Part shown: positions 20,314 to 28,627 of the stretch, piece after piece
Numbering within the stretch: position 1 is the stretch's first letter
How the letters are laid out: each line of letters starts with the position of its first letter
Assembly (NCBI RefSeq): GCF_013386115.1
Contig: NZ_JACAOR010000007.1
Span: 210,702 to 274,701, forward strand
DNA: 64,000 nt
Source of the DNA: Pseudomonas gingeri
GTDB taxonomy: Bacteria > Pseudomonadota > Gammaproteobacteria > Pseudomonadales > Pseudomonadaceae
Direction of reading: 5' to 3'
The notes under the pieces: generated by a model
What the model was told of the DNA's origin: nothing
The model's input: the letters and a program-made list of their open reading frames with translations, nothing else
Databases searched by the model: none
Translations under genes and position numbers: made by a program

Positions 20314-21132
20314 TCAGAGCGGCGCCCTGGTCGCATCGGCCACGGGCATGACCGTGATCCGATAAGGCTGGAAGATCTTCAGCAACTCGCCATTGTCGCG
20401 CAGGCGCTGCAACAGCTGAGCAAACACCTCCCCACTGATCGGCGCCTTCGGACTCAGCAGGGCGTAGTGGTGATAGACCTGATCGATCCGCTCGGAGATC
20501 AGCAACTCCTTGGCGGTTCCCGGATTGCGGCCCAGGTAGTCGAACAGATAGGAACGGGTGACCAGGGCGATATCCGCCCGACCGCGCAGCACCATCAGCA
20601 GGTTGCTGTCATGGGAATAGGTCAGCGTGGCGTTATAGGTCTCGGCGAGGAACTTGGGATCGGCATTGAACTGCGCGAACTCGTAGTGATAACCGCTGAA
20701 CAGCGCCAGGCGCTTGCCTTTCAGGTCGGCAAAATAAGCCTGGCCACGATCCGGCTTGTGCTGGGCGACAAAGATCTCGGCATCTTCCAGGCCCATGTCG
20801 ACATTGACGTGGGGAATCTCCTTCCAGCCCCACTCCGGGTTCTCGAAGATCGCCATGTCGGTGCGACCTTCTTCGAAATCGCGAAAACGTCGGGGAATCG
20901 AGGTCGGCACCAGGACAAAGCGGTAGTCGCTCTGCAAGGCGTTCAAGGCTTCGGCCAGTTGCGGCAGCACACCGGTATCGGCGCCCTGCTCGGGTCGAAT
21001 GGTGTAGGGCGGAAAGTGCGCGGCACCAATCTTGACTTCTTGCGCGGCCGACACGGTTTGCACCGCCAGCACCCCCAGCGCCAACCCTAGAATTCGGAAT
21101 GCCATCCGTACTGGCGAAAGGTTCAAGGCCAC
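20314..21132 (-). CDS. Periplasmic solute-binding protein-like (SBP family 3)
   Basis: This protein of up to 272 residues starts with a hydrophobic signal peptide (about residues 10-30, ending VSAAQEV). The rest is a bacterial extracellular solute-binding fold of the amino-acid type: IGAAHFPPYTI near the N terminus, DTGVLPQLAEALN, TDMAIFENPEWGW, LKGKRLALFSGYHY and RGRADIALVTRSYLFDY. Many Pseudomonas carry such single proteins without a linked permease; no transporter genes lie beside it, so its ligand is unknown. The furthest start is GTG at 21132; an ATG at 21105 gives a more compact signal peptide, and neither has a convincing ribosome site. It converges on pvdS, and no link to iron is visible. 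Confidence 0.85.
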   Translation of the reverse strand: MALNLSPVRMAFRILGLALGVLAVQTVSAAQEVKIGAAHFPPYTIRPEQGADTGVLPQLAEALNALQSDYRFVLVPTSIPRRFRDFEEGRTDMAIFENPEWGWKEIPHVNVDMGLEDAEIFVAQHKPDRGQAYFADLKGKRLALFSGYHYEFAQFNADPKFLAETYNATLTYSHDSNLLMVLRGRADIALVTRSYLFDYLGRNPGTAKELLISERIDQVYHHYALLSPKAPISGEVFAQLLQRLRDNGELLKIFQPYRITVMPVADATRAPL

Positions 21133-21228
21133 GCACCTCAGAAAATACCATCGATACCATTAAGCTAGGCGCTTTCGACCACTTAGACAACGCCGCGCCG
21201 ATTAAATAATTACTTGCACAACGAGCAC

Positions 21229-21852
21229 TTAGCGATCTTTGAGAACCAGCGTCAGGGCCTCATCGGCCAGTTGCTCCAGCGTCAGGCTGCCCTGGGGGCG
21301 AAACCAGGTGGTAGTCCATGACAAGGCCCCGGTCAGAAAGCGCCGGGTGATGAACACATCGCCCTTGATGTAGCCCGCGTCGCGGGCCTCGCCCAGCACC
21401 TGCAGCCAGATCTGCTCGTAGACGTCGCGCAGCGCCAGGACCTTGGCCTGCCCTTCCGGCGACAGCGAACGCCACTCATAGACCAGCACCGCCATGGCTT
21501 CGCCGGTGCCGCCCATGATCGACTGCAGCTCACAGCGGATCAGCGCCAGCACCCGCTCGCGCAAGCTGCCGGCCTCGGCCAGCGAGGCGCGCATCACGGC
21601 GGTGTTGTAGCGGATGGTTTCCTCCATCACGGCCCGCAGGATCTCGTCCTTGCTCTTGAAGTGATGAAAGATGCTTCCCGACTGGATGCCGATGGCGCTC
21701 GCCAGGTCACGCACGGTGGTGCGCTCGTAGCCCTTGTTGCGAAACAGGTGCGCGGCGGTCTGCAGCAGTTTGCCACGAGCGCTGTCCGGATCGGTCAACT
21801 GCCCTTCTTGCACCAGATCCCGCATCACCTGCTGGGCTTGTTGTTCGTTCAC
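21229..21852 (-). CDS. atuR: TetR-family repressor of the atu cluster (AtuR)
   Basis: This 207-residue regulator has a TetR N-terminal helix-turn-helix (about 25-70: LLQTAAHLFRNKGYERTTVRDLASAIGIQSGSIFHHFKSK) and a larger ligand domain resembling the TetR C-terminal family around LSWTTTWFRPQG. The start is GTG at 21852 with AGGAGA upstream. It is divergent from atuA, and the 175-base gap contains two mirror-image palindromes that are good operator candidates. In P. aeruginosa AtuR represses atuA-H until terpene catabolism products appear; the ligand here is inferred from that. Confidence 0.9.
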   Translation of the reverse strand: MNEQQAQQVMRDLVQEGQLTDPDSARGKLLQTAAHLFRNKGYERTTVRDLASAIGIQSGSIFHHFKSKDEILRAVMEETIRYNTAVMRASLAEAGSLRERVLALIRCELQSIMGGTGEAMAVLVYEWRSLSPEGQAKVLALRDVYEQIWLQVLGEARDAGYIKGDVFITRRFLTGALSWTTTWFRPQGSLTLEQLADEALTLVLKDR

Positions 21853-21934
21853 GGCATTCTCCTCTGGCTACGCTGTGCCGTTGCACCCCCGGAAACCGGG
21901 AGGTTGCGCGCGCAATTTAAGCCTACGGGCGGTC

Positions 21935-21950
21935 CCAAGCAAGCGCTTGG
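21935..21950. promoter_or_regulatory. Candidate AtuR operator, site 1
   Basis: CCAAGCAAGCGCTTGG is an imperfect palindrome with a perfect AAGCGCTT core. It is the exact reverse complement of the site at 21978-21993. Position between divergent atuR and atuA, symmetry and size fit a TetR-family operator. Confidence 0.75.
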
Positions 21951-21977
21951 GCTAAACTTGCCCCCGGGATTTACAAA

Positions 21978-21993
21978 CCAAGCGCTTGCTTGG
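21978..21993. promoter_or_regulatory. Candidate AtuR operator, site 2
   Basis: CCAAGCGCTTGCTTGG is the exact reverse complement of site 1, with site starts 43 bases (about four helical turns) apart. It lies 34 bases before the atuA start codon, so repressor here would block initiation or early elongation. Confidence 0.75.
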
Positions 21994-22027
21994 TAGTCTC
22001 ATTGCATCCCTTTCGGAGAGTGTGCGG

Positions 22028-23818
22028 ATGAACAGGACGGTTCGTGTCGGTTGTGCCAGCGCCTTCTGGGGCGATACCTCTACCGCCGCCCGACCGCTGG
22101 TGGAAGCCGGACGCCTGGATTACCTGGTGTTCGACTACCTGGCGGAGATCACTCTGTCGATCCTCGCCGGAGCGCGCCTGAAAGATCCGGGGGCCGGCTA
22201 CGCCACGGACTTCGTCGAAGTGCTCGAACCCCTGCTGGCGGATATCGCCCGGCAACGCATCCGCGTCATCAGCAATGCCGGCGGGGTCAACCCGCAGGCC
22301 TGCGCCGCCGTCCTGCAACGGGCCTGCGACAAGGCCGGGGTGGCCTTGAAGATCGCCGTGCTGCAAGGCGATGACCTGCAACCGCAGTTCAAGCAACTGG
22401 CCGCCAGCGGCATCCAGGAAATGTTCAGCGGCGCGCCATTGCCAGGGTTTTGCGTCTCCACCAACGCCTATCTCGGCGCTCCGGGTATCGTCGAAGCCCT
22501 GCGACTGGGCGCGGATATCGTGATCACCGGGCGGGTGGTGGACAGCGCAGTGGTCAGCGCCGCCCTGGTGCATGAATTCGGCTGGCCCTGGAGCGACTAC
22601 GACAAGCTGGCCCAGGCGGCCCTGGCCGGACACATCATCGAGTGCGGCGCCCAGTGCACCGGTGGCAACTTCACCGACTGGCGCGATGTGCCGGACTACG
22701 AACATATCGGCTTCCCGATCGTCGAAGTCAGTGCCGACGGCAACTTCATCGTCAGCAAGCCCGACGGCAGCGGCGGCCTGGTCAGCCCGCTGAGCGTGGG
22801 CGAGCAGTTGCTCTACGAGATCGGCGACCCGCGGGCCTATCACCTGCCGGACGTGATCTGCGACTTCACCCGGGTGACACTCGCCCAACACGGCGAAAAC
22901 GCCGTCAGCGTGCGCGGCGCCAGGGGCTTGCCGCCCACCGGGCAATACAAGGTCAGCGCCACCTGGCCGGAGGGTTTCCGCTGCACCGCCAGTTGCCTGA
23001 TGGCCGGCATCGATGCCGTGGACAAGGCCCGGCGGGTCAGCCAGGCGATCATCGACAAGACCGGGGAAATGTTCCGCCTGCGCGGCTGGGCGCCCTACAG
23101 CGAAGTGAATATCGAACTGCTCGGCAGCGAGGCCACCTATGGTCCCCACGGCCTGCGCCAGGACAGCCGCGAGGTGGTGATCAAGCTCGCCGTGCGTCAT
23201 CCGGACAAGCAGGCCCTGGTCCTGTTCTCCCGGGAAATCGCCCAGGCCGCCACCGGCATGGCGCCGGGCCTGACCGGCATTGTCGGCGGAAGGCCGACGG
23301 TGTACCCGCTGATCCGCCTGTTCTCCTTCCTGATCGACAAACAGCGCTGTGAACTCGGCGTGCACATCGACGGGCAAGTCCACCCCTGCGCCCTGCCCGC
23401 CCTCGCCTCGTTCGATCCGGCCGATGTCGCCGAAGACCTGCCACCACCACGACCGCAAGGCCGCGCCGAAGCCAGCGTGCCGTTGATCAAGCTGGCGGTG
23501 GCACGCTCCGGCGACAAGGGCAATCACAGCAATATCGGGGTCATGGCCCGGCGCCCGGAATACCTGCCCTGGATCGCCGAGGCCCTGACCGCGGCAGTGG
23601 TCGTCGACTGGATGGGCCATGTCCTCGACCCGCTGCACGGGCGCGTCGAACGCTGGTACCTGCCGGGCACCCACAGCCTCAACTTCCTCCTGGAAAACGC
23701 CCTGGGCGGCGGCGGTGTCGCCAGCCTGCGCATCGATCCCCAGGGCAAGGCCTTTGCCCAGCAACTGCTGGAGATACAGATTCCCGTGCCGCAACAGCTT
23801 GCCGATCAACTTGCCTGA
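22028..23818 (+). CDS. atuA: Acyclic terpene utilisation protein AtuA
   Basis: This 596-residue cytoplasmic protein of the AtuA family is essential for growth on citronellol/geraniol in P. aeruginosa, though its reaction is not known. Family features seen are the N-terminal VRVGCASAFWGDT, the conserved SNAGGVNPQACA, GADIVITGRVVDSA, and a C-terminal extension (about 485-590: KLAVARSGDKGNHSNIGV) that in other members is a separate small DUF domain. The start is the ATG at 22028 with GGAGAG seven bases before; an earlier in-frame ATG at 21986 falls inside the second operator and has no ribosome site. It is the first gene of the operon. Confidence 0.93.
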   Translation: MNRTVRVGCASAFWGDTSTAARPLVEAGRLDYLVFDYLAEITLSILAGARLKDPGAGYATDFVEVLEPLLADIARQRIRVISNAGGVNPQACAAVLQRACDKAGVALKIAVLQGDDLQPQFKQLAASGIQEMFSGAPLPGFCVSTNAYLGAPGIVEALRLGADIVITGRVVDSAVVSAALVHEFGWPWSDYDKLAQAALAGHIIECGAQCTGGNFTDWRDVPDYEHIGFPIVEVSADGNFIVSKPDGSGGLVSPLSVGEQLLYEIGDPRAYHLPDVICDFTRVTLAQHGENAVSVRGARGLPPTGQYKVSATWPEGFRCTASCLMAGIDAVDKARRVSQAIIDKTGEMFRLRGWAPYSEVNIELLGSEATYGPHGLRQDSREVVIKLAVRHPDKQALVLFSREIAQAATGMAPGLTGIVGGRPTVYPLIRLFSFLIDKQRCELGVHIDGQVHPCALPALASFDPADVAEDLPPPRPQGRAEASVPLIKLAVARSGDKGNHSNIGVMARRPEYLPWIAEALTAAVVVDWMGHVLDPLHGRVERWYLPGTHSLNFLLENALGGGGVASLRIDPQGKAFAQQLLEIQIPVPQQLADQLA

Positions 23819-23830
23819 AGGACCGTCACC

Positions 23831-24700
23831 GTGGCCTACGCTTCCGTGTTCAAACCCGATCTGTTCAACGGCCAGACCATCCTGGTGACGGGCGGTGGCA
23901 GCGGCATCGGCCGTTGCACCGCCCACGAACTGGCCGCGCTCGGGGCCCGGGTGCTGCTGGTGGGGCGCAAGACCGAGAAGCTGCAAACGGTCGCCGCCGA
24001 GATCCATGCCGATGGCGGTAGCGCCGCCTGGCAGGCCTGCGATATCCGCGACGAAGACGCGGTGAAACAGCTGGTGAGCCAACTGCTGGCCGAACACGGC
24101 CCGATCCACGGCCTGGTCAACAATGCCGGCGGCCAATACCCGGCGCCCCTGGCCTCGATCAACCAGAAAGGTTTCGAAACCGTGCTGCGCACCAATCTGG
24201 TGGGCGGTTTCCTGGTGGCCCGGGAAGTCTTCAACCAGTCCATGAGCCAGCACGGCGGGAGCATCGTCAATATGCTCGCCGACATGTGGGGCGGCATGCC
24301 TGGCATGGGGCACTCCGGCGCCGCCCGCGCCGGCATGGACAACTTCACCAAGACCGCCGCCTTCGAGTGGGGGCATGCCGGGGTCCGGGTCAATGCCGTG
24401 GCGCCGGGCTGGATCGCCTCCAGCGGCATGGACACCTACGAAGGCGCCTTCAGGAAAGTCATTCCCACCTTGCGCGAACACGTGCCGCTCAAGCGCATCG
24501 GCACCGAGTCCGAGGTCAGCGCGGCGATTGTCTTCCTGCTCAGCCCGGCGGCGGCCTTCGTCAGCGGCAGCACCCTGCGCATCGACGGCGCCGCCAGCCT
24601 CGGCAGCCGGGCCTGGCCGCTGCAACCGGCGCGGCACAGCGAGTCGTACAACGGTTTCCACCGGGCCTGCCAGCCGGACGTGCTCAAGGACAAGGAGTAA
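23831..24700 (+). CDS. atuB: Short-chain dehydrogenase/reductase AtuB (enoyl-CoA reductase-like)
   Basis: This 289-residue SDR starts at GTG, 12 bases after atuA. The Rossmann cofactor motif TGGGSGIG (about residues 20-27) and NNAGG (about 97-101) are intact. The usual Tyr-x-x-x-Lys is replaced: the equivalent segment reads GHSGAARAGMDNFTK. As I recall, the HSGAARAG form is characteristic of peroxisomal trans-2-enoyl-CoA reductase and related CoA-dependent SDRs, which fits a CoA-thioester substrate. In the atu pathway it has been proposed to act on citronellol/citronellal-derived intermediates, but its precise step is not established. Confidence 0.9.
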   Translation: MAYASVFKPDLFNGQTILVTGGGSGIGRCTAHELAALGARVLLVGRKTEKLQTVAAEIHADGGSAAWQACDIRDEDAVKQLVSQLLAEHGPIHGLVNNAGGQYPAPLASINQKGFETVLRTNLVGGFLVAREVFNQSMSQHGGSIVNMLADMWGGMPGMGHSGAARAGMDNFTKTAAFEWGHAGVRVNAVAPGWIASSGMDTYEGAFRKVIPTLREHVPLKRIGTESEVSAAIVFLLSPAAAFVSGSTLRIDGAASLGSRAWPLQPARHSESYNGFHRACQPDVLKDKE

Positions 24701-24703
24701 GCC

Positions 24704-26320
24704 ATGCCGGTGATCGAATCCCAGCTCGACCGTCAATCCGCCGATTTCGCCCGCCATCGCGACGCCCTGCTCGCCAGTCTCGAACACCTTCGCCAACTGG
24801 AGCAGAACCTGCTGGACAAGGCCGAACAGGCCCGGGACAAGTTCACCCGGCGCGGCCAGTTGCTGCCCCGGGAACGCCTGAACCTGCTGCTGGACCCCGG
24901 TGCGCCGTTTCTCGAACTGGCCAGCCTGGCCGGCTACAAGTTGCACGACGACAAGGACGGCAGCCAGGCCGGCGGCGGCCTGATCGCCGGCATCGGCTAC
25001 GTCTGCGGGGTACGCCTGCTGGTGGTGGCCAACAACAGTGCGATCAAGGGCGGGACCATCTCCCCCAGCGGCTTGAAAAAGTCCCTGCGCCTGCAACAGA
25101 TCGCCATGGAAAACAAACTGCCGGTGATCACCCTGGCGGAAAGCGGCGGCGCCAACCTGAATTACGCGGCGGAGATTTTCGTCGAGGGCGCGCGCAGTTT
25201 CGCCAATCAGGCGCGGATGTCCGCCATGGGCCTGCCGCAGATCACCGTGGTCCACGGTTCGGCGACCGCCGGCGGTGCCTATCAGCCGGGGCTGTCGGAT
25301 TATGTGGTGGTGGTGCGCGGCAAGGCCAAGCTGTTTCTCGCCGGACCGCCGCTGCTCAAGGCCGCCACGGGCGAAATCGCCACCGACGAAGAACTCGGTG
25401 GCGCCGAGATGCACGCACAGGTGGCCGGCACCGCCGAGTACCTGGCGGAAAACGACGCCGACGGGATTCGCCTGGCCCGCGAGATCGTCGCCAGCCTGCC
25501 GTGGAACGCGCGGCTGCCGCTCTCGGCGGCGCCGGACTTCGCCGAACCGCTGTACCCCATCGACGACTTGCTGGGACTGATTCCCGACGATCCGAAAAAG
25601 CCCTATGACGTGCGGGAAATCATCGCTCGCCTGGCCGATGGTTCGAGCTTCCTGGAGTTCAAGGGCGAGTTCGACCAGCAGACAATCTGCGGCCATCTGC
25701 AGATCCAGGGGCGCGCCTGCGGGCTGATCGGCAACAACGGTCCGATCACGCCCAGGGGCGCGAGCAAGGCCGCGCAATTCATCCAACTGTGCGACCAGAG
25801 CTGCACGCCGCTGCTGTTCCTGCACAACACCACCGGTTTCATGGTCGGTACCGAATCCGAGCAACAGGGGGTGATCAAGCACGGCGCGAAGATGATCCAG
25901 GCGGTGGCCAACGCCCGGGTGCCTAAACTGACCCTGGTCGTCGGTGGCTCCTACGGCGCCGGCAACTACGCCATGTGCGGCCGCGGCCTGGATCCGCGCT
26001 TCATCTTCGCCTGGCCCAACAGCCGCACCGCGGTGATGGGTGGCGCCCAGGCCGGCAAGGTGCTGCGCATTGTCACCGAGGCCCGGCAGGTCAAGGATGG
26101 CCAGGACGTCGACGAAAAAATGCTCGACATGCTGGAACAGGTGACCGCGCAAAAACTCGACAGCCAGTCCACCGCGCTCTATGGCACCGCGAGCCTGTGG
26201 GACGACGGCCTGATCGACCCACGGGATACCCGGACACTGCTGGGCTACCTGCTGGATATCTGCCACGAGGCCGAGGTACGCCCACTGCACGCCAACAGCT
26301 TCGGCGTGGCAAGGTCCTGA
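24704..26320 (+). CDS. atuC: Geranyl-CoA carboxylase beta (carboxyltransferase) subunit AtuC
   Basis: This 538-residue carboxyltransferase subunit transfers CO2 from biotin on AtuF to the gamma-methyl of cis-geranyl-CoA, making isohexenyl-glutaconyl-CoA. Both halves of the crotonase-type fold are present: the N-terminal acetyl-CoA-binding part (about 40-290, with GFGVVNNS-like NNSAIKGGTISPSG) and the C-terminal carboxybiotin part (about 300-538, with GGSYGAGNYAMCGRGLD and TAVMGGAQAGKVL). Its closest relatives are methylcrotonyl-CoA carboxylase beta subunits (LiuB). The neighbours atuA, atuB, atuD-F support the geranyl-specific assignment. The start follows atuB by three bases with AAGGAG upstream. 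Confidence 0.93.
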   Translation: MPVIESQLDRQSADFARHRDALLASLEHLRQLEQNLLDKAEQARDKFTRRGQLLPRERLNLLLDPGAPFLELASLAGYKLHDDKDGSQAGGGLIAGIGYVCGVRLLVVANNSAIKGGTISPSGLKKSLRLQQIAMENKLPVITLAESGGANLNYAAEIFVEGARSFANQARMSAMGLPQITVVHGSATAGGAYQPGLSDYVVVVRGKAKLFLAGPPLLKAATGEIATDEELGGAEMHAQVAGTAEYLAENDADGIRLAREIVASLPWNARLPLSAAPDFAEPLYPIDDLLGLIPDDPKKPYDVREIIARLADGSSFLEFKGEFDQQTICGHLQIQGRACGLIGNNGPITPRGASKAAQFIQLCDQSCTPLLFLHNTTGFMVGTESEQQGVIKHGAKMIQAVANARVPKLTLVVGGSYGAGNYAMCGRGLDPRFIFAWPNSRTAVMGGAQAGKVLRIVTEARQVKDGQDVDEKMLDMLEQVTAQKLDSQSTALYGTASLWDDGLIDPRDTRTLLGYLLDICHEAEVRPLHANSFGVARS

Positions 26321-26349
26321 GAGTCGAGGCCATGGGATCGTTCCGACTC

Positions 26350-26436
26350 GGTGGGAGCGGGCTGGCCCGCGAAGCTTTGATCTGTGACGCGGAGCGTCAC
26401 CGGCTGCATTCCCACGCAGAGCGTGGGAACGATCAC
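26350..26436. repeat. Composite REP element inside the atu operon (atuC-atuD gap)
   Basis: The left part, GGTGGGAGCGGGCTGGCCCGCG, is a Pseudomonas REP palindrome. The right part (from TTTGATCTGTGACGCGGAGCG to GAGCGTGGGAACGATCA) is nearly identical to the right half of the element at 5404-5540. It fills most of the 136-base gap and ends just before the atuD ribosome site AGGAGA. Confidence 0.85.
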
Positions 26437-26456
26437 ATCACAGGAGAACAACAACA

Positions 26457-27614
26457 ATGATCTTTACCCAGGAACATGAAGCGCTGCGCCGTACCGTTCG
26501 CCAGTTCGTCGAGCACGAGATCAATCCCCATGTCGAGGAATGGGAAAAGGCCGGGCGCTTCCCGATCCATGCGCTCTTCCGCAAGGCCGGCGAGCTGGGC
26601 CTGCTGGGCATATCCAAGCCGGAGCAGTTCGGTGGCATGGGCCTGGACTACAGCTATTCGATCGTCGCCGCCGAGGAATTCGGCAGCATCCACTGCGGTG
26701 GGATCCCGATGTCCATCGGCGTGCAGACCGACATGTGCACCCCGGCCCTGGCGCGCTTCGGCTCCGATGCCCTGCGCGAGGAATTCCTGCGTCCGGCCAT
26801 CAGCGGCGAGCAGGTGGGCTGTATCGGGGTTTCCGAAGTCGGCGCCGGCTCGGATGTCGCCGGGCTCAAGACCCATGCGCGCAAGGACGGCGACGACTAT
26901 GTGATCAATGGCAGCAAGATGTGGATCACCAACTCGCCGAGCGCCGACTTTATCTGCCTGCTGGCCAACACCTCGGACGACAAGCCGCACGTCAACAAGT
27001 CGCTGATCATGGTGCCGATGAACAGCCCGGGCATAACGCTCAGCCCGCACCTGGACAAGCTGGGCATGCGCAGTTCCGAGACCGCGCAGATCTTCTTCGA
27101 CGACGTCCGCGTGCCGCAGCGCAACCGCATCGGCCAGGAAGGCGCGGGGTTCATGATGCAAATGCTGCAGTTCCAGGAGGAACGGCTGTTCGGCGCGGCG
27201 AACATGATCAAGGGCCTGGAGTATTGCGTCGACAGTACCATTGCCTACTGCAAGGAGCGCCAGACCTTCGGCAGCCCGCTGCTCGACAACCAGGTGATCC
27301 ACTTCCGCCTCGCCGAACTGTCCACCGAGATCGAATGCCTGCGGGCGCTGGTCTACCAGGCCACCGAGCAGTACATCAAGGGCCAGGACGTCACCCGCCT
27401 GGCGTCCATGGCCAAGCTCAAGGCCGGACGACTGGGCCGCGAGGTCACCGACGGCTGCCTGCAATACTGGGGCGGCATGGGCTACATGTGGGACAACCCG
27501 GTGGCCCGGGCCTATCGCGATGTCCGGCTGGTGTCGATCGGCGGCGGTGCCGACGAAATCATGCTGGGCATCATCTGCAAGCTGATGGGCATCCTGCCGG
27601 GGAAAAAACGATGA
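26457..27614 (+). CDS. atuD: Citronellyl-CoA dehydrogenase AtuD (acyl-CoA dehydrogenase)
   Basis: This 385-residue FAD-dependent acyl-CoA dehydrogenase oxidises citronellyl-CoA to geranyl-CoA. It has the N-terminal helical domain, the FAD/substrate beta domain (CIGVSEVGAGSDVAGLKT, then KMWITNSPSADF) and the C-terminal helical domain (LQYWGGMGYMWDNPVARAYRD). The position that is the catalytic Glu in medium-chain enzymes is Asp here (MWDNP). A Glu in FQEERLFGAAN near residue 241 sits where isovaleryl-CoA and long-chain enzymes keep their catalytic base, which suits a 3-methyl-branched substrate. Its stop overlaps the atuE start (ATGA). Confidence 0.93.
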   Translation: MIFTQEHEALRRTVRQFVEHEINPHVEEWEKAGRFPIHALFRKAGELGLLGISKPEQFGGMGLDYSYSIVAAEEFGSIHCGGIPMSIGVQTDMCTPALARFGSDALREEFLRPAISGEQVGCIGVSEVGAGSDVAGLKTHARKDGDDYVINGSKMWITNSPSADFICLLANTSDDKPHVNKSLIMVPMNSPGITLSPHLDKLGMRSSETAQIFFDDVRVPQRNRIGQEGAGFMMQMLQFQEERLFGAANMIKGLEYCVDSTIAYCKERQTFGSPLLDNQVIHFRLAELSTEIECLRALVYQATEQYIKGQDVTRLASMAKLKAGRLGREVTDGCLQYWGGMGYMWDNPVARAYRDVRLVSIGGGADEIMLGIICKLMGILPGKKR

Positions 27615-28402
27615 ACGCCCTGCCCGCCTGCCAGACCCTGCGCCTGGAAGCCCACAACGGCGTGCTGCATATCACCCTCGACCGCCCGGACAGCCGCAAT
27701 GCCATGAGCCTGCAGATGGTCACCGAGTTGCGCGCGGTGCTCGCCGCCGTGCGTGACGATCGCGCCGTGCGGGCCCTGGTGCTGTGCGGTGCCGGCGGGC
27801 ATTTCTGCGCCGGCGGCGATATCCGCGACATGGCCCAGGCCCGTACCCAGGGTGCCCAGGCCTATCAGGCGCTGAACCGGACGTTCGGCGCCCTGCTGGA
27901 GGAAACCCAGCAGCAACCCCAGGTGGTGATCGCCGTGCTGCAAGGCGCGGTACTCGGCGGCGGCTTTGGCCTGGCCTGTGTCAGCGATATCGCGATGGCC
28001 GCGCATGACGCGCAGTTCGGCCTGCCGGAAACCGGCCTGGGCCTGTTGCCGGCGCAGATCGCGCCCTTTGTGGTCCGCCGTATCGGCCTGACCCAGGCGC
28101 GCCGCCTGGCGTTGACGGCCGCGCGCTTCGATGGCGAAGAGGCCGCGCGCCTGGGGCTGGTGCATTTTGTCGAGCGCGATAGCCAGGGCCTGGCCGAGCG
28201 CCTCGGCGAAGTGCTCGGCCAGGTGCTGCGTTGTGCACCGGGAGCGAATGCCGCGACCAAGGCCCTGCTGCTGGATGAACAGCCGCTGGGGCCGTTGCTC
28301 GATCAGGCTGCCCTGCGCTTCGGCGAGGCGGTGACCGGGGCCGAAGGCGTCGAGGGGACCCTGGCCTTTGTGCAAAAGCGCGCGCCGCGCTGGGCCGGCT
28401 GA
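27611..28402 (+). CDS. atuE: Isohexenylglutaconyl-CoA hydratase AtuE
   Basis: This 263-residue enoyl-CoA hydratase/isomerase-family enzyme hydrates isohexenyl-glutaconyl-CoA after the carboxylation step. Visible features are the substrate loop RPDSRNAMS (about 25-33), the oxyanion-hole segments HFCAGGDIRDM and LQGAVLGGGFGLACVSDIAMA, and the FGLPETGLGLLPA region with the Glu at the position of hydratase catalysis. The ATG overlaps the atuD stop by four bases. A longer in-frame ORF running back through atuD is a shadow and was not used. Confidence 0.92.
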   Translation: MNALPACQTLRLEAHNGVLHITLDRPDSRNAMSLQMVTELRAVLAAVRDDRAVRALVLCGAGGHFCAGGDIRDMAQARTQGAQAYQALNRTFGALLEETQQQPQVVIAVLQGAVLGGGFGLACVSDIAMAAHDAQFGLPETGLGLLPAQIAPFVVRRIGLTQARRLALTAARFDGEEAARLGLVHFVERDSQGLAERLGEVLGQVLRCAPGANAATKALLLDEQPLGPLLDQAALRFGEAVTGAEGVEGTLAFVQKRAPRWAG

Positions 28403-28406
28403 GCAT

Positions 28407-28586
28407 TCGCGGGCAAGCCCGCTCCCACCGGTATCCGGGTGCTCTCGGATCCACCCGCGACTCTTGTACGAACAATTGCCTGGTGCATGCCGTTGTGCCT
28501 GCCCCTTGACTCAAAGCCAGCAGATATCACGACGCCGACAATATGGGCGCCTGATCCGATCACCGTGGGAGCGGGCTTGCCCGCGA
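28407..28586. repeat. Inverted pair of REP palindromes between atuE and atuF
   Basis: CGCGGGCAAGCCCGCTCCCAC (from about 28408) and its reverse complement form GTGGGAGCGGGCTTGCCCGCG (28565-28585) lie in opposite orientation about 135 bases apart, a BIME-like arrangement. They fill the 225-base gap, which has no gene of its own. Transcription of atuF may still read through from upstream. Confidence 0.85.
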
Positions 28587-28627
28587 AAGCTGCCTGATTT
28601 TCAACACCGAACCAGAGGAATGCCACC

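Noticed and set aside
21971..26290. A 1,439-codon open frame antisense to atuA-atuC
   Set aside because: Same cause: it shadows three well-supported genes and spans their junctions and the operators, and its protein resembles nothing.
26540..27610. Extension of atuE upstream through atuD
   Set aside because: The added 357 residues are an out-of-frame shadow of atuD with Arg/Pro/Gly-rich composition; the ATGA overlap gives the normal start.
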